Shown: piece by piece, positions 56,775-64,000 of the stretch
How positions within the stretch are numbered: the first letter of the stretch is position 1
How the letters are laid out: every line of letters begins with the position of its first letter
From: Stieleria bergensis
Lineage (GTDB): Bacteria; Planctomycetota; Planctomycetia; Pirellulales; Pirellulaceae
Direction: 5' to 3'
Length of the DNA: 64,000 nt
Assembly: GCA_007745635.1 (NCBI GenBank)
Contig: CP036272.1
Span: 6,935,566-6,999,565, forward strand
Program-made: the position numbers and the translations under genes
The notes under the pieces: generated by a model
What the model saw: only the letters and a program-made list of their open reading frames with translations
The model's database searches: none
What the model was told of the DNA's origin: nothing

Positions 56775-57461
56775 CTAGAGCGACAATCCAAGCTCGTTAC
56801 ACACCGAATCCACGATCGGCTGATGAATGGGCTTTCGATCGAAGAAGAAGGGATCAGCGTTGTGACTGGCGGGCTTGTCCATGTCGATCAGATCCTTGAC
56901 AAACCCATACATTTCATTGATCGCAACGCCATGGCGACGCATGACTTTCTCAGCGATCGCGTTGTACTCTATCTCCGATCCTTTCACGAACAGTTTGGTT
57001 CCCGAATGCCGAATCGGAGTTGTGCTGGCCCAAATCAACTTCGCTCCACCGCTTTGGAGGCGTTTGACGAGCTGGTCCAAATTCTGCTCGTATTGCGCTG
57101 GGCTTGTGGCCCGGACTCCGCCGGCATCAATCGGCATGACCCGAAACGAGTTCATTCCCGGAGCTCGGTAAACCAAATCGCCGAGACCGAGATTGAAATG
57201 AATGACGTCCCAGCTTTGATTCTTTAGTAACTGATCAAGCTGGTTGAGCACCGTTTGTGTGTTGCGCACTTCACCTGGCTGAATTGCGGCGAAAACCACC
57301 TTCACTTTGCCTTTGAGCGCTTTGGAGACCTCTGCCGACGGCTGCTGATAAATGCTGTCGCCAATGATCAAGACCTGTGGCAGCGACTGATCCTGCGCAA
57401 CCACCACCGTGGGCAGGAGCCAGCAAGCAAGCAAAGCAATAAGACGTAGGCGGCACAACAT
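56775..57461 (-). CDS. SGNH/GDSL-like hydrolase, exported
   Basis: 228 residues with signal peptide MLCRLRLIALLACWLLPTVV. Block I is VLIIGDSIYQQ with the nucleophile Ser; block III is HFNLGLGDLVYR; block V fits DRKPIHQP. The family hydrolyses acyl esters, often acetyl groups on polysaccharides. The start follows the DUF1552 stop by three bases, and it is the last gene of a four-gene operon that also begins with an SGNH esterase. Confidence 0.85.
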   Translation of the reverse strand: MLCRLRLIALLACWLLPTVVVAQDQSLPQVLIIGDSIYQQPSAEVSKALKGKVKVVFAAIQPGEVRNTQTVLNQLDQLLKNQSWDVIHFNLGLGDLVYRAPGMNSFRVMPIDAGGVRATSPAQYEQNLDQLVKRLQSGGAKLIWASTTPIRHSGTKLFVKGSEIEYNAIAEKVMRRHGVAINEMYGFVKDLIDMDKPASHNADPFFFDRKPIHQPIVDSVCNELGLSL

Positions 57462-57464
57462 TGA

Positions 57465-58826
57465 CTATCCCATCAACTGGTTGAGGTTTCCAGTGCTGTC
57501 AGCGAATCGTTCGACGGGCACATCGATCGCATTGAGCATTGAGACAAACAGATTCGCCAGCGGCACCTTTTTGTCGCCTTCGAACGCATGCAGTTGGCCA
57601 TGCCGAAAACCAAGTCGATTGCCGCCAGCCAATTGGAGGGGATAGTTTTTGGTACTGTGCGAGGCATGCGGATGAGCCGATCCCCACAGCACCAGGGTCC
57701 GATCCAACAGATTGCCATCGCCTTCGGGCGTCTCATGCAAACGTTTCAGAAAATAGGCATGCTGTTCAGCTCGCCAGCGATCCCACTTCCCAGAGTAGTC
57801 TTCTGGACGCTTGTGAGCGATATCGTGCGTGGCTCCTTTGTAACCTAAGACATAAGTCGCATAGTTCCATAGCTCACTGCCCTGCGACTGCTCGCTCTCT
57901 AGCATGAGCGTTGCATACCGAGTGCTATCGGTTTGAAAAGCAAGATAGATCAGGTCGTACATACAGCGGATGTACTCTTGTGGCTCTTTGTGAGAGACTT
58001 CGATGTTAAGCCCTTTCGTGTCAATGTCAGGCAACTGAGCGTGTGTCCATTGGCTTGTCCGCTCCACGCGTTTCTCGAGTTCACGAATCGACTCCAGATA
58101 TTCAGAGACTTTGACTTGGTCTCCGCGACCGAGTTGCCGCTGAAAGCTGTGACTGTTGTCCAACATCAAATCCAGAATACTGGCCTCTCGTTTCAAGCCT
58201 GCACGGACTTGCTGAACTCCCTTGCCGGCATAAGGCTTGAACAGGCGATTGAAGATCTCCTGCGGTTTGTGGAGCGATGGAATGGCTCGCCCCGGACCTC
58301 GATGGGACAAGGTTTTACTTGAACCGTACGAGCCGGTCCCTCCCTCTGTCCCTAAAACAAGAGAGGGATAACGCGTTTGATGACCATGCCGATTTGCAGC
58401 AACTTGATCGATGGAAATGTTGTTCGTTTTTTCGTGCTCAGTCATGTCCGCGCCGGTGGCGAAGACATCACCGCTGCTGTGACCACCCATCTTCCAGCCG
58501 CCCTTGTGATCCAAGCCACGCAGGTAGCTCACTGAATCAACCAAGGGTTCGAACGGCGCAGCAGATTGATTAAACGACAGTGGCCCTGGTTCGTTACACG
58601 GCCACCAGCTCCAATCATGATGGGGCTGATTTCCGCCAGGAACACCGGTCTTTCCGCCCGGCATGTAGGCCCCGTAGGCAAAATAGCTGACAAACAGACG
58701 CTTGGGTAATTCAGCACCCGCAGAGCGTTCGGCGTGACACATTCCGTTTAGCAAAGGCAGAGCGAGGCCGAGGCCACCGCCCTGTAGAAGGTCGCGGCGG
58801 TTCAGATGCCAAGATTTCGTTGTCAT
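57465..58826 (-). CDS. DUF1552 family secreted protein (second copy)
   Basis: 453 residues. Signal: LNRRDLLQGGGLGLALPLLN (twin-arginine type). Core: LFVSYFAYGAYMPGGKTG, YLRGLDHKGGWKMGGHSSGD, LDRTLVLWGSAHPHASHSTK and an end like other DUF1552 proteins. It is a paralogue of the gene at 21825 but clearly divergent in sequence. Two bases downstream of the DUF1592 gene, so strictly co-transcribed. Confidence 0.9.
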   Translation of the reverse strand: MTTKSWHLNRRDLLQGGGLGLALPLLNGMCHAERSAGAELPKRLFVSYFAYGAYMPGGKTGVPGGNQPHHDWSWWPCNEPGPLSFNQSAAPFEPLVDSVSYLRGLDHKGGWKMGGHSSGDVFATGADMTEHEKTNNISIDQVAANRHGHQTRYPSLVLGTEGGTGSYGSSKTLSHRGPGRAIPSLHKPQEIFNRLFKPYAGKGVQQVRAGLKREASILDLMLDNSHSFQRQLGRGDQVKVSEYLESIRELEKRVERTSQWTHAQLPDIDTKGLNIEVSHKEPQEYIRCMYDLIYLAFQTDSTRYATLMLESEQSQGSELWNYATYVLGYKGATHDIAHKRPEDYSGKWDRWRAEQHAYFLKRLHETPEGDGNLLDRTLVLWGSAHPHASHSTKNYPLQLAGGNRLGFRHGQLHAFEGDKKVPLANLFVSMLNAIDVPVERFADSTGNLNQLMG

Positions 58827-58828
58827 GA

Positions 58829-61384
58829 TTAATCCTTGCTTCCCCGAAACGTTTCGCTCTGACAGATCAACACGATCATGTCTTGCAACTTGTTTCCATG
58901 CTTGTTTGAGTGCGTTACCAGAGCCTCCACTGCAAACCGGTCACGCCATGATAATTCGCGGCCGATTGCATAGCTTAGCAATCGGCGGATCAGATTCTCC
59001 GCGATGTCCTGTTTTCGGTGTTCCAACAAATAATTCTTTAGTTGTCGTATGCCGTCAACCTCAGGACCGTGCGGCAATCGCGCTCGCGCCGCTACCTCAA
59101 CGGTGCTGATGGAACGCAAATAGTCTTGATAACCGGCAAGGTCGCGGTGAGTGTCTTTCTGAAAGCCACTGACCCGGACTCCCTCCTGAGGCACCAGAGG
59201 CTGGTATTGGCCAATCGCATTGTATTGCTCAAAGGGGAGACCCCAGGGATCAAGCTGAGCATGACAATCGTTGCAACTTTCCTTTTGGCGATGCTGACGA
59301 AGCAGATCTCCAATCGTGAGCGCCGATTCGGCGGACTCACCTGCTGAATCCGACAGAGCAGGGACGTCCGCAGGCGGTGGTGCAACTTCGTCACCCAGAA
59401 TTGCCTCACGCAGCCAGACCGCGCGGTAAATCGGATGTGGCGCCGACCCCGTCCCGTTGCCAATCAAGATTGAACCATGGGTCAGCAATCCACCCAGTTG
59501 ATCGCTGGCCTGAACCGGGACAGGACGCAACTGGTCACCTTGAATCCCCGCAATGCCGTAGTGAACTGCCAGTGGCTGATTGACGAACACAAAATCGGAG
59601 TCAACCAGATTCAAAACACTGGCGTTGCGACGAATAAGCTCCGCCACAAACCCGACGGTTTCATCGTGCATGTAGTCGCGAATGGTCGGTCGATAAGGAA
59701 CCTCCGTCCCTCGCCGCTCTCCGGCTGAAACATAGTACAAGAAACGAGGGAACAGCTCACTATTGATCGGCACTGTCTTTTGCTTGTTGAGGCTTAGCCA
59801 CTGGGTGGTAAAGTTCTCGACAAAATCATGTGAACGGGGATCGGCCAACAATCGCCTCACCTGCTGCTCAATGACGCTGGGATCATGAAGCGTTCCTTGA
59901 GCAGCTAGATCCATCAATTGCTGATCAGGCATGCTCGCCCAAAGAAAGTAAGACAGTTTTGAGGCGAGTTCATAACCGTTCTTGCCTGTGTTTTCATCGC
60001 TGCGATTTAGAGCAACTGCCGGTGCGGCGTCAGTGTGATATAAGAACTGAGGTGAAACCAAAGAAAAGGAGAGTGTCTCTCGCATGGCAGCCTCCAATGA
60101 CCCCAATTCTGGCAGCACCAAGTCATAAATTTGCACGAACCGAGCGACCTCTTCAGGCGTTGCAGGTCTTCGAAAGGCGCGCGACACAAATCGCTCGATC
60201 ACTTGCCGAACGTACTCGGCTGGATCTTCATCCCGCAACGAAGAATCAAAGAGGATCTGGGTATGATGCAGCGGGGGCCACTTTTCTATGACAGGAGCTT
60301 CAAACTCCATCCAGTTGATCACCGCACGTGGCATTGCCAAATCGCGTCGACCGTCGTTCAGAGTACCATCGTCATAAAGATTCTGGGGCGTAATGGCCAT
60401 CGAGTCTGGGCCACGCTCGCCGTTTTTAATTTTCCCTGGCTGCGGCGGAAAATTCTCGATGCGACCACGAAACTCAATCACACGCGGATTATCGGGACTG
60501 TTGCGGAGCCGAACCGTGCCAACAGGTTGCACGCGCTGCGTGGCACTGTTGACGTTGATTCCATAGCCCATGATCAAACGCAAGGGCAGCTCATCCACAC
60601 CGGGAGGAAAGATAGCTGAAGCCTGCACGCGAATACGAAACTCCCCCGTCTTTGGAAAACCTTTCAACCCCATGCCCCAAGCAGGACTGTGGCGACGATT
60701 GCCCCACACACCGATCTCATCAAGGCCGAGTTGTTTTTCTCGGCCATAGGGCTGCCACTCACGGCGCGTCTTATAAACTTCAGGCTGTTGTGGATCAACA
60801 ATCGCACTGGCCATCGCTGAACGAGCACACTCCAAGTAGCGATTGATCTGCTCGGGGCCCAAACGCATCAACTCCGCCGTGTTGTTGAACTGGTAAGGCT
60901 TCACAGGATCGTTAGGCAGCTTTTCTGTCAGCTTTAGATCGATGCCCAACAAATCACGCATGGTGTTCTGGTACTCGACATTGGTGAGCCGCCGTGCCGT
61001 GATGGGTCGCGCATGCTCAGCATCCCTGCCGACTTGTATTCGCAGTTGCGATTCAATCCAATCAATCGCTTCGCTGCGATGCTTTTCGGAAGGTTGCGAT
61101 TCATCTTCCGGTGGCATCTCCCCGGATTGCAGCTTGTCAAGAATCAGCGACCATTGCTGGACATCTCCTCCGCGTGACAAGTCCCCCAAACCTGGCAACG
61201 AAAGCTCGCCCTTGCTGGCATCGTCGCCATGACAGTCAACGCAATGCGACTGAAGAAACGGCCACACCTTGGACTGCGAAGCAAGTGAACGCGACGCGGA
61301 CGAGTCTTCTGCATGCGTCTGTGCACCAGCGACGACGCCGACGAGAAGAACGCAGATCGAAAGAAGAGAGGTTTGTTGTCGCAT
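58829..61384 (-). CDS. DUF1587/DUF1592/DUF1588/DUF1585 cytochrome-like protein (PSD2 type)
   Basis: 851 residues, signal peptide MRQQTSLLSICVLLVGVVAG. The heme motif is SHCVDCHGDD. DUF1587 (ARRLTNVEYQNTMRDLLGID), DUF1595 (VSRAFRRPATPEEVARFV), DUF1592 (YFLWASMPDQQLMDLAAQGT), DUF1588 with a second CxxCH (SCNDCHAQLDPWGLPFEQYN) and DUF1585 (RRLLSYAIGRELSWRD) follow in that order. The ATG overlaps the TAA of the preceding esterase gene by one base. The pair with DUF1552 suggests a periplasmic redox system on organic polymers. Confidence 0.9.
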   Translation of the reverse strand: MRQQTSLLSICVLLVGVVAGAQTHAEDSSASRSLASQSKVWPFLQSHCVDCHGDDASKGELSLPGLGDLSRGGDVQQWSLILDKLQSGEMPPEDESQPSEKHRSEAIDWIESQLRIQVGRDAEHARPITARRLTNVEYQNTMRDLLGIDLKLTEKLPNDPVKPYQFNNTAELMRLGPEQINRYLECARSAMASAIVDPQQPEVYKTRREWQPYGREKQLGLDEIGVWGNRRHSPAWGMGLKGFPKTGEFRIRVQASAIFPPGVDELPLRLIMGYGINVNSATQRVQPVGTVRLRNSPDNPRVIEFRGRIENFPPQPGKIKNGERGPDSMAITPQNLYDDGTLNDGRRDLAMPRAVINWMEFEAPVIEKWPPLHHTQILFDSSLRDEDPAEYVRQVIERFVSRAFRRPATPEEVARFVQIYDLVLPELGSLEAAMRETLSFSLVSPQFLYHTDAAPAVALNRSDENTGKNGYELASKLSYFLWASMPDQQLMDLAAQGTLHDPSVIEQQVRRLLADPRSHDFVENFTTQWLSLNKQKTVPINSELFPRFLYYVSAGERRGTEVPYRPTIRDYMHDETVGFVAELIRRNASVLNLVDSDFVFVNQPLAVHYGIAGIQGDQLRPVPVQASDQLGGLLTHGSILIGNGTGSAPHPIYRAVWLREAILGDEVAPPPADVPALSDSAGESAESALTIGDLLRQHRQKESCNDCHAQLDPWGLPFEQYNAIGQYQPLVPQEGVRVSGFQKDTHRDLAGYQDYLRSISTVEVAARARLPHGPEVDGIRQLKNYLLEHRKQDIAENLIRRLLSYAIGRELSWRDRFAVEALVTHSNKHGNKLQDMIVLICQSETFRGSKD

Positions 61385-62787
61385 TACTCGTTATCCAACT
61401 TCAACAATTTCACCATCGCTTTGCCAAGGCCGATCCCGACGTCCATGTAGGTTTGCGCGTTACCGTTGTAATGGCTATTGGATGCGCCGCCTTGACTAAG
61501 CGGGTTTGTGTAAACGGTTGCCACGTTGCCTTTGAAGGTCGAGTATTTACCGGATTCGCCATCAACTGCAAGCTGAGCCTCCAGGATAAACTTCTCGTTT
61601 CCGGCAGCGTTTTCTTTTTGAGTTTGCCCCAACGTTCCGAGGACAAACTTGGCGTTTGGCGCTTTAAATTCTTTGCGAAGCGTTTTGATCAGGTGCACGA
61701 GATTCTTCTCATACTGCATCGCGTGCGCTTCAACATATCGGTCTTTGTCCCCCTGCCACCAGACAAAACCTTGAATTTCGTAACCGCGGCCTTTCCAATG
61801 AGGGAACTGTTCGTCGAAGTTGTCCAACACCTCATGAGCGGCCGAAAAGCAGTCGTCGTATTGTTTGCCCGCATACCAGTTAATGGGCTCAGGATCGGCC
61901 CCTTTCTCCCATGACAAGGGAGATTCTTTGTAGCCCGCGTAGACCTTACCATCGTGCTCAAAGCGTTCGCTTCCCGGCGGCAGAAAATCCCAAGAGAGCG
62001 AGCGATTGCCCTGGGAGGTCTTCAGAATCAGAACGGGTTCATCGATGGCATTCCCAACGATGTGTCCAAAACCGACCTCGGGGCCGATCCGACCTCCATC
62101 GACACCCAGCCATCGACTGCCGCCAGCCGTGACGACACCCTTGTACCAAACGTCATCACGGGACACCCACTGTCCCTGTTCATTCATCAAGTAGGGATAC
62201 ATACCATGTTGCTTGACGAGCGTCGAGAGAGCCCCCGGCACATCCATGCGAGCGATCCAGCCGAGGCCATTGGCGTCGTTGCTAAAGTAAGTGATTTTGA
62301 ACGGCACCTTCTTCCCAGCTTCTAGTTTGATATCAACTCGAACTGCTCCTTCACCCGCTCGCTTGCGATGCACCTCTTTGCCGTCGACTTCCATCACGTT
62401 ATCCATTGATCCGCCATAGCCGGGACGGAATTGATAGACTCCTGTTTCGTTAACTTGAACAGAGCCACGCGTTACCTGCACGCCACCGCCAGGATAAGGA
62501 GTTGGCTCGGTGCCACCGAACTTGTCTAACTTAAGCGTCTTGAGAGGCTTGAGAGAGTCGTAGTCAACTGCCGGGTCATACTGTCCCTCGTAGACAGACA
62601 CGGTGGGTTCCAAAAACTGAGATCCCCACCGACTGCTGCCTCCGTCTACTTTTCCTGCGCCGACCATATTGGACTGGCCTGACAGGATAAAGACTTTGAC
62701 GGGGGACTGGGCCAACGCTGATTTTGCTGAGACGGCTACGATGATCAATGCCCATAACATCGCGCGTGCAGGACTACGCCATTGCAT
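61384..62787 (-). CDS. Sialate O-acetylesterase-like SGNH esterase with PA14-like insert
   Basis: 467 residues with signal peptide MQWRSPARAMLWALIIVAVS. The esterase core begins VFILSGQSNMVGAG (nucleophile Ser in GQSN) and resumes after an insert with GFVWWQGDKDRYVEAHAMQY and SNSHYNGNAQTYMDVG. The insert (about 110-200; VNETGVYQFRPGYGG, DVPGALSTLVKQHGMYPYL) looks like a PA14-type sugar-binding module. Similar proteins remove acetyl groups from sugars (CE6 or SASA family). It is the first gene of the operon and points to an acetylated polysaccharide as substrate. Confidence 0.85.
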   Translation of the reverse strand: MQWRSPARAMLWALIIVAVSAKSALAQSPVKVFILSGQSNMVGAGKVDGGSSRWGSQFLEPTVSVYEGQYDPAVDYDSLKPLKTLKLDKFGGTEPTPYPGGGVQVTRGSVQVNETGVYQFRPGYGGSMDNVMEVDGKEVHRKRAGEGAVRVDIKLEAGKKVPFKITYFSNDANGLGWIARMDVPGALSTLVKQHGMYPYLMNEQGQWVSRDDVWYKGVVTAGGSRWLGVDGGRIGPEVGFGHIVGNAIDEPVLILKTSQGNRSLSWDFLPPGSERFEHDGKVYAGYKESPLSWEKGADPEPINWYAGKQYDDCFSAAHEVLDNFDEQFPHWKGRGYEIQGFVWWQGDKDRYVEAHAMQYEKNLVHLIKTLRKEFKAPNAKFVLGTLGQTQKENAAGNEKFILEAQLAVDGESGKYSTFKGNVATVYTNPLSQGGASNSHYNGNAQTYMDVGIGLGKAMVKLLKLDNE

Positions 62788-62917
62788 GAAGAGCTACCTC
62801 ATTTTCCTTGCTGATAAATCGGAGTGCGAAATGCTTCCCACCATGGTCTTCCTTTTGGATTTAGCGCCGATGCAAGCGGATAAAGAAGGGCCAGGCGAAG
62901 GTTATAATAGCATGTGA

Positions 62918-63040
62918 GCCAGCGAATGTTCGGGTTTTGGAGCCCAATTCGAACGCTGGCCTGAAGGAGTGGACTCGCGAGTCCGAGCACAGTGCCAGGT
63001 TGCACCGCCGTTCACCTTGGCCCGGCAATTGCGAATTGCC
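62918..63040. repeat. Palindrome array upstream of the RAYT-like gene
   Basis: GCCAGCG (62918-62924) pairs with CGCTGGC (62954-62960); then the perfect palindrome GGACTCGCGAGTCC (62971-62984); then GGCAATT-GCG-AATTGCC (63024-63040). REP-type palindromes are usual neighbours of RAYT transposases. Confidence 0.55.
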
Positions 63041-63402
63041 ATCACGGTGGCCTCTCCTGGGGTGCCGAACCACCAAAAGCTAGCGCCGCCACTGAAGTGA
63101 AAAAGCGATGTCACGTCAATACGTCAGCGCAATGGCGTCACGGCTCCTCATTCATTGTTGACGGGCTGAGAAATCGAAGCAAGCGAACCATTTAGCGCTC
63201 GGGTTACGTTGCTCCATGCTCAACGATAACTTCCTGCAGATTTTTCCGCCGAAGATCAATCCACTCTTGACAAACGGTGCCGGGAGTAAGGTAATACGAG
63301 AAATCCTTTCAGGGTGTGAAGATCCGCCCTTTGATTAAACGCATGGTACTGGCAGGTACGCGTGGCTAGGTCCTGCTGCTTTTCCTTAGGAACCTTGCGT
63401 TT

Positions 63403-64000
63403 ATGTGTCGTGACCCTCGTTCAGAGGTGCTCGATCCTCATCAGGTCGAAGCGGTGCACCTCTATAATCGGACCATTGATGGCCTTTATCTCTTAGGCAA
63501 AAATCCAGACACCGGCGAGGACTTTTCCTATCGCCAGGGCTGGCTGGTGGACAAAATGAACCAGCTGTTTGCACATCTGTGCATTGAGCTGCTCAGTTAT
63601 GGCGTGCTGTCGAATCACTATCACCTCAACGTTCGCACTCGCCCCGACATTGCTGCGTCTTTGACCGATCGCCAGGTGGCCGAGCGTTGGCTGAGTGCGT
63701 TGTCAGGTCAGCCGGACAAGGACGGGAATTTCAAGCAGCCCTCTGAGCAGGCTATCGAGATGTTGATGGCCAACAAGGAGAAGCTGGAGAAGTGCCGAGC
63801 TGAGTTGAGTGATTGTTCGCACTTGATGAAGCAACTCAATCAGTACCTTGCTCAGCGGGCGAATTACGAAGACGGTCGACGTGGGAGTTTTTGGGCTGGG
63901 CGTTATGGATCGACTCGGTTGGTCGATGATGCGGCTTTGTTGGCGTGCACGGTCTACATCGACTTGAATCGGATTCGAGCGGGTCTTGTGATAAGCCATT
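63403..64000 (+). CDS. HUH (Y1) transposase, RAYT-like, incomplete at window end
   Basis: The frame runs from ATG 63403 for 199 codons to the window end. The metal-binding HUH motif is SNHYHLNV. An extended helical insert (IEMLMANKEKLEKCRAELSD) and the motif GSFWAGRYGSTRLVDDAALL, then CTVYIDLNRIRAGL, match the planctomycete branch of REP-associated tyrosine transposases. The N-terminus (MCRDPRSEVLDPHQVEAVHL) is also usual for this branch. Such proteins handle single-stranded REP sequences. Confidence 0.85.
   Translation, partial: MCRDPRSEVLDPHQVEAVHLYNRTIDGLYLLGKNPDTGEDFSYRQGWLVDKMNQLFAHLCIELLSYGVLSNHYHLNVRTRPDIAASLTDRQVAERWLSALSGQPDKDGNFKQPSEQAIEMLMANKEKLEKCRAELSDCSHLMKQLNQYLAQRANYEDGRRGSFWAGRYGSTRLVDDAALLACTVYIDLNRIRAGLVISH

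Overview
The window reads as chromosomal DNA of a marine planctomycete, most likely a member of the Pirellulaceae (Rhodopirellula-like). This rests on gene content: four formylglycine-type sulfatases, a sialidase, DUF1501/PSD1 and DUF1552/DUF1592 gene pairs with planctomycete cytochrome-c motifs, PEP-CTERM proteins, an ECF sigma factor beside a Ser/Thr kinase, and a Pro/Arg-rich mu-protocadherin-like surface protein. No species call is possible from the sequence alone.

Layout. 1-2672: a patatin-like multi-pass membrane lipase, cut by the window edge. 3229-4201: a DUF429-like RNase H-fold protein and a tiny GTG-started DUF2256 zinc-ribbon gene. 4426-11807: the four-gene DNA-repair cassette EXO (metallo-beta-lactamase exonuclease), LIG (ATP-dependent DNA ligase), HEL (Lhr-Core-like helicase) and MPE/PdeM (phosphodiesterase). 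HEL is split by a 1.58-kb IS3-like element (9296-10876) whose two ORFs are joined by an A7 slippery site. 11867-20260: secreted and surface proteins, a P-type ATPase remnant, a tandem-repeat surface protein, a small membrane protein and a photolyase-like flavoprotein. 20633-20706: a tRNA-like element. 20883-28531: a slipin, a DUF1552/DUF1592 pair, and small genes (isoprenylcysteine methyltransferase-like, TIGR03643, SOUL, DCC, Lacal_2735-like). 28954-36387: a frameshifted PEP-CTERM gene and a sulfatase/sialidase block in which one long reading frame is cut by an in-frame TAG. 36602-40567: a sulfane-sulfur operon (ArsR regulator, rhodanese, TauE-type exporter, persulfide dioxygenase-rhodanese, DsrE) behind a promoter with an embedded palindrome. 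40821-48945: DUF1501/PSD1 pair, sulfatase, PhoD phosphatase. 49122-56370: secreted proteins of unknown role, two of which share a 5'-leader element, with the sigma factor/kinase pair between them. 56775-62787: a tight four-gene operon (SGNH esterase with PA14-like insert, DUF1592, DUF1552, SGNH protein). 62918-64000: palindromes next to an HUH (RAYT-like) transposase that runs off the window.

How the genes fit together. The carbohydrate part (sulfatases, sialidase, esterases, PSD1/DUF1501 proteins) suggests breakdown of sulfated, acylated marine polysaccharides. The sulfur operon would handle reactive sulfur species. The repair and light-related genes (EXO-LIG-HEL-MPE, photolyase-like protein, DUF2256, TIGR03643) form a dispersed stress and DNA-maintenance set. 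Recent gene decay is visible in several places: the IS insertion in HEL, the TAG between sulfatase and sialidase, the PEP-CTERM frameshift and the ATPase remnant.

The strongest candidates for something undescribed are the TAG-split sulfatase-sialidase, the shared 5'-leader element at 50158-50217 and 55200-55262, and the 59-bp double-hairpin repeat found between two convergent gene pairs.
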